Source: an uncultured Eubacteriales bacterium
GTDB taxonomy: Bacteria > Bacillota > Clostridia > Oscillospirales > CAG-272
Direction of reading: 5' to 3'
DNA: 52,610 bases
NCBI GenBank assembly: GCA_900545935.1
Contig: URAP01000012.1
Coordinates: 1-52,610, forward strand
Of the stretch, positions 39,564 to 47,748 are shown piece by piece. Below the pieces are notes generated by a model. That model searched no databases, was not told where the DNA came from, and worked only from the letters and a program-made list of their open reading frames with translations. The position numbers and the translations under genes were made by a program. Each line of letters starts with the position of its first letter. Within the stretch, counting starts at the first letter, position 1.

Positions 39564-41303
39564 ATGAAGAAAATCGTATCTTTACTGCTCTGTGCGGTAA
39601 TGATTATCTCTGTCTGTGCGCTCAGCGCCTGCGGAGAAAAAGGAAACGGGGCGGTCATTCCGGTTTACATTTCCTCACCGATATCCAGCTTTGACCCTGC
39701 GGTATCACTGACCGACGAGAACGCACTCAAGGTTATCGGACTTATATACGAAGGTCTTACCGAGATCAGCACAAGCGGCAAGACCGAGAAGGCTCTTCTC
39801 GACAGCTGGAAGTACACCGCCGATGAAGAGAGCGGCGAGTATGTTCTCGAGCTGACCATCAAGACGACCCAGTGGTCTGACGCGAGAAATGTTACCGCAG
39901 ACGATTTTGTATATGCTTGGAAGCGCATCATGGATCCCGAATTCCAGAGCGAGGCAGGCGCGCTGCTGATGGACCTCAAGAACGCCAAGGAGGTCAAGTC
40001 CGGAGACGTTTCCATCGACGATCTCGGTGTCTGCTCCGCAGATACCAATGTTATTCAGGTAACCTTCTCACACAATATTGATCCCGAGGAGTTTCTTACT
40101 GTCTGCGCAAGTCCCGCTCTCTATCCTCTCCGCGAGGATATCGTAAGCAAGGCAAATGACTGGTCTACCAATACTACTATCCTCGTAACGAACGGACCGT
40201 TCACCGTCCGTACCTTCCGTCCGGAGTACAACACTCTGACCGGTGAGGACAAGGCACTTATCCTCGAGCGCAATATTTATTATTACCGCAATATCGAGAA
40301 AGACGCTATCGACAAGTATGTGACTGCATACCGCCTTACCACCGACTGGACCCTCAGCGCAGAGGAGCAGCTCGAGAAGTATAATAACGGCGAGGTGCTC
40401 TACATGAGCGAGCTTCCGCTCTCGGCACGTGCGGAGTACAAGAATAAGGCTAAGACTCAGGATACCTTCAGCACGCATACATATTTCTTTAATACAAAGC
40501 ATGCTCCCTTTGACGATCCCGATGTCCGTCTCGGACTCTCCATGGCTATCGACCGTCAGGCTATTGCCGATATCGTGACCTTCGGCAAGCCCGCAGAGGG
40601 CTTTGTTCCCTCGGGCGCGGCTAAGGTCGACGGAAAAGATTTCAGAGACACGAACGGCAATCTCATTACCTACGATCTCGAGCAGGCAAAGTCGCTTGTT
40701 AAGGGCGCTAAGACAAAGACCTTTACTATTCTTACCCGCGACAACGAGACCGATCAGGCTGTCGCCGAGTACTGCGCAGAGCAGTGGAACAGCCTCGGAT
40801 TTAACGTAAAGGTCAAGTCCCTCGGCACAAAGTGCTATATCGAGAACGATTATGCGCTCTATCGCGACCGCTTCAACGAGGCATACGAGAGCGGAGACTT
40901 TGATGTTATCGCAATAGATTGGCAGACTCTTTCCACCGATGCTTGGTCCACCCTTGCACCCTTTGCAAAGGATTATTCGGGTTCCGCGCTTGACCTTGCC
41001 GAGGCAGCAAAGACCGGTAACTTTGACAGCGTTCCGCACATCACCGGCTACAACAGCGACGAGTACAACGCAATCATCGACCGCGCCTTTGCAGAGACCG
41101 ATCACGGCGTGCGCGCGAAGATCCTGCTTGAGGCTGAGCAGCTGCTTGCGAAGGATATGCCGGTAATGCCGCTCTATGTTCATCAGGACTACTACATCAT
41201 GAGCAAGGAGCTTTCTCACAGTGGAAAGTTTACGTCATATTGGGGTTACAGGATCTTTGACAAGCTCGATTGGAAAAAGTATGTCGAGCCTGTGAAGGAC
41301 TGA
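39564..41303 (+). CDS. Oligopeptide-binding lipoprotein (SBP family 5, OppA-like)
   Basis: A 579-residue extracellular lipoprotein. Residues 1-23 are a lipoprotein signal peptide with lipobox LSAC (lipidated C23), so LspA processes it. The mature part is a type II periplasmic-binding fold: SPISSFDPAVSLTDENALKV, IYEGLTEI, WSDARNVTADDFVYAWKRIMDP, YFFNTKHAPFDDPDVRLGLSMAIDRQAI and MPLYVHQDYYI are typical of OppA/DppA. It binds peptides for ABC import. The permease and ATPase genes (oppBCDF) are not adjacent, so it is an orphan that may serve a transporter elsewhere or act in signalling. AGGAGG lies upstream of the ATG. A terminator follows, so it is monocistronic. Confidence 0.94.
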   Translation: MKKIVSLLLCAVMIISVCALSACGEKGNGAVIPVYISSPISSFDPAVSLTDENALKVIGLIYEGLTEISTSGKTEKALLDSWKYTADEESGEYVLELTIKTTQWSDARNVTADDFVYAWKRIMDPEFQSEAGALLMDLKNAKEVKSGDVSIDDLGVCSADTNVIQVTFSHNIDPEEFLTVCASPALYPLREDIVSKANDWSTNTTILVTNGPFTVRTFRPEYNTLTGEDKALILERNIYYYRNIEKDAIDKYVTAYRLTTDWTLSAEEQLEKYNNGEVLYMSELPLSARAEYKNKAKTQDTFSTHTYFFNTKHAPFDDPDVRLGLSMAIDRQAIADIVTFGKPAEGFVPSGAAKVDGKDFRDTNGNLITYDLEQAKSLVKGAKTKTFTILTRDNETDQAVAEYCAEQWNSLGFNVKVKSLGTKCYIENDYALYRDRFNEAYESGDFDVIAIDWQTLSTDAWSTLAPFAKDYSGSALDLAEAAKTGNFDSVPHITGYNSDEYNAIIDRAFAETDHGVRAKILLEAEQLLAKDMPVMPLYVHQDYYIMSKELSHSGKFTSYWGYRIFDKLDWKKYVEPVKD

Positions 41304-41321
41304 TATCCGAGGATAGAATTC

Positions 41322-41362
41322 AATCGGTCGTCGCGCCTTTACTCTGCGGCGGCCGATTTTTT
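41322..41362 (+). terminator. Terminator of the oligopeptide-binding gene
   Basis: A 13-base-pair stem with two G-U pairs (AATCGGTCGTCGC with GCGGCGGCCGATT) followed by six T residues (41357-41362). Confidence 0.85.
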
Positions 41363-41431
41363 ACCGTATTTTTCGGATAATGCCGCCGCGCGACCGCTGC
41401 GGCTGATATCGAGCTTTGACGGAGGTTTAAA

Positions 41432-41977
41432 ATGCAGGCGGCACTTAAGGATAAAAACGATATAAAAATATTTATCTTGTACCTTATGCGAAATGTCGGG
41501 TATCCTCTTGAGTTTGAAAATCTGAATGATATTGTCATTCAGGACGGTGTGGTAGGCTATTTTGATTTTGTCGAATGCTTCGGCGAGCTTCTCGATACCG
41601 GAAATGTTCGCGAAATAAAGGGAGAAAACGGCGATCTGTACGAGATAACCGAGCAGGGTAAGCATGTCTCCGATTCGCTCGAGGGAAATCTGCTCGGACT
41701 TATACGCGATAAGAGCCTGAAAAGTGCGCTGCGGCTGCTGTCCTTTAAAAAACGCGGCTCCGATATCAAGTGCACCTCCGAGCCGCGGGACGATGGAAGA
41801 TATACGCTGACGGCATCTATAATCGAGCAGCATGAGGAGATAATGCACATCGAGCTTATTGCGGACAACCGCATAGAGCTTGAAAAGATGAAGTACAACT
41901 TCCGCGATAATCCGGAGATATGCTACAAGGGGATTCTTGCGCTCATGTCCGGTGAGGTCAACTATCTGCTGCAATAA
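41432..41977 (+). CDS. DUF4364 family protein
   Basis: A 181-residue cytoplasmic protein. The N-terminal ~75 residues look like a winged helix (KIFILYLMRNVGYPLEFENL, VDYFDF-type turn, LYEITEQGKHVSDSL), and the C-terminal half is a mixed alpha/beta domain. DUF4364 is widespread in Clostridia and annotated only as possible transcriptional regulator of the PadR/winged-helix type; the winged-helix interpretation here is from the pattern of helices and the tyrosine-rich wing. GGAGG lies 6 bases before the ATG. It sits between the peptide-binding gene and the sigma factor but is separated from both by terminator or promoter, so it appears to be its own unit. Confidence 0.85.
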   Translation: MQAALKDKNDIKIFILYLMRNVGYPLEFENLNDIVIQDGVVGYFDFVECFGELLDTGNVREIKGENGDLYEITEQGKHVSDSLEGNLLGLIRDKSLKSALRLLSFKKRGSDIKCTSEPRDDGRYTLTASIIEQHEEIMHIELIADNRIELEKMKYNFRDNPEICYKGILALMSGEVNYLLQ

Positions 41978-42103
41978 TGTCGCATGCGCCTGCTGCAATA
42001 GTTTTGCAGGTGCAGAAAGTGTGATAATATTTGTTCGAATTTTGTCGAAAGCTGATTAATGACGCGAAATATTACTGATTTTTAAATTTTTTAAAAAAAA
42101 CTA
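41978..42103. other. AT-rich spacer upstream of the sigma-factor promoter
   Basis: No gene or clear terminator. It contains poly-T and poly-A runs (42080-42100) immediately before the -35, which may act as an UP element. Confidence 0.4.
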
Positions 42104-42132
42104 TTGACCTGAGCGAAACTTTATGGTATACT
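42104..42132 (+). promoter_or_regulatory. Promoter of the SigH-like gene
   Basis: TTGACC (42104-42109) and TATACT (42127-42132), 17 bases apart. The 160-base leader contains the hairpin GCCGTAT/ATACGGC (42177-42183 with 42193-42199). Confidence 0.75.
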
Positions 42133-42295
42133 ATCTACGGTTATTTATCCAAAATGTGCCATGAAGCTGCCGAATAGCCGTATTACATCCCGATACGGCG
42201 GTTGAACCTGACCGTTTAATAGTTGATTTTGAGACATAAATTTACGGTGCATTGACAACCGTGGCGAGACAGAATTATAAATCAGGAGGAATGGC

Positions 42296-42865
42296 GTGGC
42301 GGAAAGGGCGGAAATTCTCAAACTCATATCGGATGCACGGGAGGGGGACGATGATGCGTTTTCCGAGATCAGCTGCCGTTACGAGCCGCTTGTTGAATCG
42401 CTTCTTTATCGTTATCTCGAGGGAGGCGGTTACAGCATTGAGGATTTCAGGCAGGAGGCAGAGATCGCCCTTTATCAGGCGGTGCTCTCCTATGACACGG
42501 CACAGAGCAGTGTGACCTTCGGTCTGTATGCGGGCATTTGCCTGAAAAACCGAATAATATCCCTGCTCCGCGAGGAGGCGCGTGCGGGACGCGACAAGCC
42601 TATATCTCTTACCGAGCTCGGCGGATCGAGCGTCGAGGCACCTATGATGCCCGACCCGATGGAGAGTATTGTTTCGGCAGAGAACTGCAGGCTGCTGATC
42701 GACCGTATAAGGCGCGAGCTTACGTCGTACGAGTCGCTCGTTCTCTCGCTGTATCTCGGCGGCTGTAATGCTGCGGAGATTGCGGCGCGCACCGGCAGAA
42801 ACAAAAAATCTGTCGAGAACGCGATCTGCCGCATACGCGGTAAGATAAAAAAAATCGAATGTTGA
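42296..42865 (+). CDS. Sigma-70 family factor, SigH/Spo0H-like
   Basis: A 189-residue protein starting at GTG 42296 (AGGAGG 6 bases upstream). Region 2 is clear: DDAFSEISCRYEPLVESLLYRYL, then the core-binding EDFRQEAEIALYQAVLSYD and the -10-recognition part FGLYAGICLKNRIISLLREE. Region 4 is a helix-turn-helix: LTSYESLVLSLYLGGCNAAEIAARTGRNKKSVENAICRIRGKIKK. The absence of regions 1 and 3 and the region 2 wording fit SigH (Spo0H), which starts sporulation and stationary-phase expression; an ECF-type factor is the alternative. No anti-sigma gene follows. The usual SigH neighbour rlmB/yacP lies 1 kb downstream, supporting the SigH reading. Confidence 0.85.
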   Translation: MAERAEILKLISDAREGDDDAFSEISCRYEPLVESLLYRYLEGGGYSIEDFRQEAEIALYQAVLSYDTAQSSVTFGLYAGICLKNRIISLLREEARAGRDKPISLTELGGSSVEAPMMPDPMESIVSAENCRLLIDRIRRELTSYESLVLSLYLGGCNAAEIAARTGRNKKSVENAICRIRGKIKKIEC

Positions 42866-42879
42866 TATCTATATTACAT

Positions 42880-43080
42880 ATATACGCCCAAGTAGCTTAA
42901 TAACAGAGCGTTGTTGATTGTGTGTTGGCTTCTCAAAAGCAGTAACACAAGGGTGTATGTCACAGCTCCGTCTCGGGGTATCTGCGGGAAAACTTAATTC
43001 CGGGCTATGGCAGTGACAGACAGCGTTTGCCGATGGTGAACGTACAAAGGTAACGGTGTGATCCCGTTCGGGGGCAAAGA
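42880..43080 (+). ncRNA. Probable structured RNA upstream of the zinc-ribbon gene, class not identified
   Basis: The 249-base spacer has no open frame but several mutually compatible stems: TGTGTT/AACACA (42921-42926 with 42944-42949) containing GCTT/AAGC; TGTCAC/GTGACA (42958-42963 with 43013-43018) enclosing AGCTCCG/CGGGCT; an 8-base-pair triloop hairpin 43024-43042 (CGTTTGCC-gat-GGTGAACG); and AACGG/CCGTT (43052-43056 with 43064-43068) competing with CCC-gttc-GGG. Density and nesting suggest a folded RNA rather than chance. It could be a cis-regulatory leader or a stand-alone RNA; the raiA and Clostridiales-1 motif families are candidates I could not test. Boundaries approximate. Confidence 0.5.
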
Positions 43081-43114
43081 AAATTGGCATCAGAAACACA
43101 AAGCGAGGTAAAAA

Positions 43115-43387
43115 ATGTACGAGGATAAGACTTTAAAGTGCAAGGATTGTGGAGAGGAATTCGTCTTCACTGCGGGAGAGCAGGAGTTTTACGCTGAAAA
43201 GGGCTTCCAGAACGAGCCCCAGAGATGTAAAAAATGCCGCGATGCAAGAAAGAATGCCGGCAAGCCTGCAAGAGAGTACTACACTACCGTCTGCGCTGAG
43301 TGCGGCAAGGAAGCAAGAGTTCCGTTTGAGCCGACGAACGACAGACCTGTATACTGCAGCGAATGCTACGCAGCTAAGAGACAGTAA
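43115..43387 (+). CDS. Small four-CxxC zinc-ribbon protein
   Basis: A 90-residue basic protein with four CxxC pairs: C9/C12 (LKCKDCGEEF), C38/C41 (QRCKKCRDAR), C60/C63 (TVCAECGKEA) and C81/C84 (VYCSECYAAK). The spacing forms two probable zinc knuckles, each using two pairs. Such proteins are common and abundant in Clostridia and usually called zinc-ribbon domain proteins; nucleic-acid binding or zinc storage has been suggested but no function is established. GAGG lies 8 bases before the ATG. It is directly downstream of the structured RNA region and ends at a good terminator, so the RNA and this gene are probably one transcript. Confidence 0.88.
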   Translation: MYEDKTLKCKDCGEEFVFTAGEQEFYAEKGFQNEPQRCKKCRDARKNAGKPAREYYTTVCAECGKEARVPFEPTNDRPVYCSECYAAKRQ

Positions 43388-43410
43388 TCCGACTCTCTGA
43401 AATATTAAAG

Positions 43411-43446
43411 AAAAGGACGCGTATCCCGCAGATGCGCGTCTTTTTT
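43411..43446 (+). terminator. Terminator of the zinc-ribbon gene
   Basis: GACGCG (43416-43421) pairs with CGCGTC (43435-43440), followed by six T residues. Confidence 0.8.
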
Positions 43447-43805
43447 ACTTTCTTGCGGTGCTTGCCGAATCCGGCAGCATTCATAATGCTTTCGCACGGA
43501 ATTTTTCGGAGTGCCGTCCGCTGCGGAGCGGTGTAATTTAGCGGTTCGGTAAACTATGCATGACGTAATATATTTTGCATGATATGATTTGCTTTGTGTT
43601 GCGATACGGCTTACATAAAGCGGTGCACTCTGTATGATGCTATGCTCTATGCACGGCTCATGTTGCGCGCCGCTACGTGCTTGGCTTTTGCGCGAGGCGG
43701 CGTTTTTCCTCTGTAATGCTCGATTTTTTTCGGTTGTAAGAGTGTTTTCCCGAGGTATATGGTAAATTAATTCGGTAAAACCCTCGGCTTTTTTGAAAAA
43801 TACTG
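43447..43805. other. Intergenic region upstream of rlmB with no gene seen
   Basis: Frames open on the minus strand lack ribosome sites and protein-like composition. No repeats or tRNAs recognised. Confidence 0.5.
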
Positions 43806-43834
43806 TGTACAAACTGAAAAATGTATGATATAAT
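43806..43834 (+). promoter_or_regulatory. Promoter of rlmB
   Basis: TGTACA (43806-43811) and perfect TATAAT (43829-43834) 17 bases apart, with an extended -10 (TGa). Confidence 0.75.
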
Positions 43835-43890
43835 AGGATAGATTACAGTGGGCAAGTTATGTGAATCAGGAATCCGAGGCATAAACAGAT

Positions 43891-44727
43891 ATGGAATTTC
43901 GCGATAAAAAGAGAAACGACCGCAGATCCGAAAAGAACGGTAATTACCGAGAGCGCACGCCGCACGGCGGACGCGGACGGGCCGAGGAACTGCCGGAGGG
44001 AATAGTAGCGGGCAGAAATGCCGTGCTCGAGCTGCTTAAGTCCGGCAGAAGCATTGACAAGCTCGTGGTCAAGGAGGGAGAACTCGAGGGCTCTGCCAAG
44101 TTGATCGTATCGGAGGCGGCTGCGCGCGGCATTCCGGTAGCTCATGCAGAGAGAGCGGGACTTGACCGTATCTGCGGAGGGCTCAACCATCAGGGGGTAA
44201 TCGCGTATGCTGCTGCCAAGGAATATGTCACGGTCGATAAGATCCTTGCGATAGCCGAGGAGCGCGGCGAGCCGCCGTTTGTGCTTGTGCTCGACGGTAT
44301 AGAGGATCCGTATAATCTCGGTGCTGTTATCCGTACCGCAGAGTGTGCGGGAGTCCACGGCGTAATAATCCCGAAGCGCAGAAGCGCGTCTCTTACCGCG
44401 GCGGTCGAAAAGACCTCCGCCGGTGCGCTCGAGTATATGGCGATAGCGCGTGTTCCTAATCTTACGGCTGCGGTAGAGGAACTCAAGGAAAAGGGGCTGT
44501 GGATATATGCAGCCGAGGCGGGCGGACAGCCGCTTCATTCAACATCCATGACCGGCGCTGTTGCGGTTGTCATGGGCGGCGAGGGCACGGGAGTGTCGCA
44601 GCTGCTGCGTTCGAAGTGCGATTTTACGGTTTCCATACCGCTCTGCGGCAAGATAAATTCGCTTAACGTGTCGGCTGCCGCAGCGGTGGTGCTGTATGAG
44701 GTGCGCAATCAGCGCGACGATGCCTGA
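43891..44727 (+). CDS. rlmB: 23S rRNA (guanosine-2-O)-methyltransferase RlmB (TrmH/SpoU family)
   Basis: A 278-residue protein that methylates the 2-prime hydroxyl of G2251 in the peptidyl-transferase P loop. After a charged ~30-residue N-terminal tail rich in Arg/Asn/Gly, the substrate-binding domain (~36-105: GIVAGRNAVLELLKSGRSID, LNHQGVIA) precedes the knotted SpoU fold with FVLVLDGIEDPYNLGAVIRTAECAGVHGVI, VVMGGEGTGVSQLL and SIPLCGKINSLNVSAAAAVVLYE, the three SpoU motifs. GAGG lies about 10 bases before the ATG. TrmH-group relatives methylating other sites cannot be excluded by eye. It heads a transcript with the degenerate ATPase gene 112 bases downstream. Confidence 0.94.
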   Translation: MEFRDKKRNDRRSEKNGNYRERTPHGGRGRAEELPEGIVAGRNAVLELLKSGRSIDKLVVKEGELEGSAKLIVSEAAARGIPVAHAERAGLDRICGGLNHQGVIAYAAAKEYVTVDKILAIAEERGEPPFVLVLDGIEDPYNLGAVIRTAECAGVHGVIIPKRRSASLTAAVEKTSAGALEYMAIARVPNLTAAVEELKEKGLWIYAAEAGGQPLHSTSMTGAVAVVMGGEGTGVSQLLRSKCDFTVSIPLCGKINSLNVSAAAAVVLYEVRNQRDDA

Positions 44728-44733
44728 CGGGAT

Positions 44734-44769
44734 GCTGCATTCGGCTGCTGTGCGATACCGGAATGCAGC
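44734..44769 (+). other. 9-bp stem-loop after rlmB
   Basis: GCTGCATTC and GAATGCAGC pair perfectly around an 18-base loop; no T-tract follows, so it is a weak terminator at best or a processing site between rlmB and the next gene. Confidence 0.5.
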
Positions 44770-44839
44770 CCGGTGCGGATATGATTTAGATAAACTGCAT
44801 ATGCTCAGGACAAATTGAATTATAAATGAGGTTTTGAAA

Positions 44840-47623
44840 ATGGACGAGAAAAAGCGCGAAGATAAGGAATTTATCGACGGTGCCTCTGCCGCTTCCTCCG
44901 ATGCCGAAAACGGCTCGGTATCGGCAGGCGATCTCCTCGGAAAGCTCAACTCAAATATCGCAGGGGACAAGCGTAAATCGCGTCGCGAACGCAAAAAGAA
45001 AAAAGCCCTTGAGGAGACGAGAGACACGACCTCGGATTTTTACGATCTTTCGATAAACGATTCCGACCCGGAATTTGATACGGAGTCTATCATCCGCGAC
45101 GTAATGGGCGACACCGAGTATGAAAAGTACGTTGTCGGTAGTGACAAGAATTCGGTCTCCGACGATTACGACGAGTTTGTCTCGGAATTCTCTAAAAATG
45201 TCGACAGCTCCGATAGCTCTGACGCATCTCTCGGCAAGCTCATGGCGGAAGCAGCTGCGGATAAAGGCTCGGGCACACCTGCCGCGTCGGAGCAGGCGGC
45301 TTCTCCTGTATCTGATTCGCCGATAGAAGATGCCGCCGAGGCGAAGAGCATGCCGACCGAGCAGCCTGCAAGCGCGCAGGACTGTGACGGCTCGGCTCAG
45401 GATGCACCGGAGATAATAGCTACTCCGGAGGATATACTTGCCGATATTGTTGCAAGCACGGACGGCACTGCGCCCGAAGCGAATGCACCTGCCGCTTCGT
45501 CCGATACAGCGCCGGAGCCTGCCGATGCGGAAGTCGATCCTTCTGCTTCTGTCGATGCAGCGGAAAACGGCGATATAACGGACGAAACAGAAAATGCGGA
45601 GAATGCGGAAGCTGCCGACGCCGACAGTGCTGCTGCAGCCTCCGACGCCGACAGTGCTGCTGCAGCCTCCGACGATTCGGACGATGGCTTTGATGCTCTC
45701 GACGACGATATAGACGATACCGACGTTCAGCTCATGGTGGCGTTTGGAATGGATGACGAGCTTGCAAAAACGGTTGGCTTTGAAAAGGCTGCCGAGCTCT
45801 CCGAAAATCCCGAATATGTTACCGGAATGATGAACAAGATAGAGAGCGGCGATGCGGCTGAGGATGAAGCCGAACAGCCTGACGAGGAGATAGAGGAGTT
45901 TACCTCTCCCGATCAGATAAAGACTATTCTCGGCGGATACAAAAAGAAATATCGCAGTCTGCTTATCCGCATGGCGTGCGCGGCGCTGCTGTTCATACTC
46001 TCGTTCTTATATGATAATCTCCCGGTATTCGGCGCGGGACTTCCTACCTGGATGGACTCACATACATATCCGGTCGTATATACGATGTTCGCCCTGCAGA
46101 TAACCGTCATAGCTGCCGCCCTTGCTTTTCAGCATGTGCGTGACGGCGCGCTCGGCTTTCGAGATAAGCATGTAGGTGCGGATTCGCTGCTCGTTACGGT
46201 GCTCGGATTCTCTGCTATATATGATATTGTTATGTGCCTCGTCAATCTTCACGGCGCTGCCGACGGCATCCGTATGTTCAGCTCCACCGGCGTGCTGATG
46301 GCGCTTGTCGCGCTTATCGGCGAGTATATGGACTTCCGCCGCGAGGTATTCAGCTTTAACGTAATTGCATCCAAAAAGGATAAATACGTTATCGAAACGC
46401 TCGGCGAAGCTCAGGCGACACTCGAAACGAATGCATTTGCCGGATTTATGCCGGAGGATGCGACGATATTCCGTCTCGGTCAGACAAAGTTTGTCGACGG
46501 CTTTTTCGCACGTATGAGAGAGCATTGCTCTGCAGAGCGCGCGACAGGAGTTCTTATTCCGATAGCGCTTGCGGCTGCGGCGGTATTCTTTGCACTTGAT
46601 CTCTTCCTCGGACGCAGCTTTAACCGTGCATTTTCGATCGCTCAGTTTACGGTATCCATAGGCGTGCCGTGCGCGGCTATGGTGATATACAGCATGCCGT
46701 TCTTCTCGGCATCAAAGCTCGCGTATAAGTCGGGCAGCGCGATAATCGGCGCACGTGCTCTTGAGGAGTATTCCACAAGTGCGAGCGCGATAACCTTTGA
46801 GGATAAAGATGTTTTCCCGGCTCACGGAGTAATGGTCAAGAGTATCAAGACCTACGGCGACAGCCCGATCGACTATATCATTTCCAATGTGGCAAGCCTG
46901 TTTATGAAGGTCGGCGGTCCGCTTGCTCAGGTCTTTGAAGCGGCTACGCGCGATCTCGAGCATACCGATGATGTCAAGCTGACGAGCGTTGTTTCCGGTG
47001 GCCTTGAGGCGTATATTGACGGCAGACACGTGTACTGCGGAAACGCCGATTATTTTACCGACAACGGACTTCCCACCCCGACCGATCCCGAGGATGAGAT
47101 ACTGCGCGGACAGAGCTCGGTCAGCATTATGTACCTCGCCATAGACGGCGAGGTAGCCGCAAAGCTCTATATCCAGTATACACTTGACCGCGACTTTGAG
47201 GTCACCATCAAACAGCTGTCGAGGCTCGGTATCTGCGTCGGCATCAAGACCTTTGACCCGAACATCACGGATCTTATGCTCGATCGCAGCATAAGTCTTG
47301 CCGATTATCCGATAAAGATACTGCGCTGCCGCACGATAGACGATCTTGCCGTGTCCTCGGAGCATACCGAGAGCGGCGTAGCATCGCGTCGATCGGTCAA
47401 GTCGATGATGACGGCATATTCGCTCTGCGAAAAGGTGCTGCACGCAATGAAAACCGGAACCATGCTCAAGGTTCTTGCAATGGTATTCTCGTTCGTTATC
47501 GTTGCGCTCATGATACTTGTCAAGCTCAGCGGCTCGGTCAGCTCGTGGCATGCGGTGCTGTATCAGCTTGCATGGATGGTACCCGCCGTTCTTATCACAA
47601 GGATTTATGTCGGCAAAAATTGA
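44840..47623 (+). CDS. Large membrane protein resembling a catalytically inactive P1B-type ATPase, with a disordered acidic N-terminus
   Basis: A 927-residue protein from ATG 44840 (TGAGG 8 bases upstream). Residues 1-~365 are disordered and rich in Asp, Glu, Ala and Ser. About eight membrane helices follow in the P1B order: four (~372-495), a short cytoplasmic domain (~498-568), two (~569-620) and two at the end (~874-921). The sixth helix reads VSIGVPCAAMVIYSMPF, then SGSAIIGARALEE, matching the CPCALG...GGEALE region with the first Cys of CPC replaced by Val. The phosphorylation site DKTGT is replaced by EDKDVF (~653-659), TGDN by TFDPN, and neither TGE nor GDGxND is found. A nucleotide-domain-like segment (GLEAYIDGRHVYCGNADY) persists. 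Probably a non-pumping sensor or scaffold; function unknown. Lies between rlmB and the radical-SAM pair. Confidence 0.75.
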   Translation: MDEKKREDKEFIDGASAASSDAENGSVSAGDLLGKLNSNIAGDKRKSRRERKKKKALEETRDTTSDFYDLSINDSDPEFDTESIIRDVMGDTEYEKYVVGSDKNSVSDDYDEFVSEFSKNVDSSDSSDASLGKLMAEAAADKGSGTPAASEQAASPVSDSPIEDAAEAKSMPTEQPASAQDCDGSAQDAPEIIATPEDILADIVASTDGTAPEANAPAASSDTAPEPADAEVDPSASVDAAENGDITDETENAENAEAADADSAAAASDADSAAAASDDSDDGFDALDDDIDDTDVQLMVAFGMDDELAKTVGFEKAAELSENPEYVTGMMNKIESGDAAEDEAEQPDEEIEEFTSPDQIKTILGGYKKKYRSLLIRMACAALLFILSFLYDNLPVFGAGLPTWMDSHTYPVVYTMFALQITVIAAALAFQHVRDGALGFRDKHVGADSLLVTVLGFSAIYDIVMCLVNLHGAADGIRMFSSTGVLMALVALIGEYMDFRREVFSFNVIASKKDKYVIETLGEAQATLETNAFAGFMPEDATIFRLGQTKFVDGFFARMREHCSAERATGVLIPIALAAAAVFFALDLFLGRSFNRAFSIAQFTVSIGVPCAAMVIYSMPFFSASKLAYKSGSAIIGARALEEYSTSASAITFEDKDVFPAHGVMVKSIKTYGDSPIDYIISNVASLFMKVGGPLAQVFEAATRDLEHTDDVKLTSVVSGGLEAYIDGRHVYCGNADYFTDNGLPTPTDPEDEILRGQSSVSIMYLAIDGEVAAKLYIQYTLDRDFEVTIKQLSRLGICVGIKTFDPNITDLMLDRSISLADYPIKILRCRTIDDLAVSSEHTESGVASRRSVKSMMTAYSLCEKVLHAMKTGTMLKVLAMVFSFVIVALMILVKLSGSVSSWHAVLYQLAWMVPAVLITRIYVGKN
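45617..45670 (+). repeat. Two exact 27-bp tandem repeats inside the acidic region of the ATPase-like gene
   Basis: Units 45617-45643 and 45644-45670 are identical and encode DADSAAAAS twice, in frame. A recent in-frame duplication within the disordered N-terminus. Confidence 0.95.
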
Positions 47624-47641
47624 CCGGTAGAGAAATGCTCC

Positions 47642-47686
47642 GGCTCCGCACCGATACAGCGTCGCTCTGTCGGTGCGGGGCCTTTT
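47642..47686 (+). terminator. Terminator after the ATPase-like gene
   Basis: GGCTCCGCACCGA (47642-47654) pairs at 12 of 13 positions with TCGGTGCGGGGCC (47670-47682), followed by four T residues. Confidence 0.75.
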
Positions 47687-47748
47687 GCGTGAGCATGCCT
47701 GCCCGATAACATTTCAGAGAAAGGATATAGGCGGCTGCGGCTGCCGAT

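Noticed and set aside
39564..41303. A complete oligopeptide ABC transporter operon
   Set aside because: Only the binding protein is present; flanking genes are gpr and DUF4364, with a terminator directly after.
42980..43080. Cobalamin riboswitch in the RNA region
   Set aside because: CGGGAA...GGCAGTGACAG recalls part of the cobalamin core, but the B12 box (GCCAGGAGACC type) and the required order of elements are absent.
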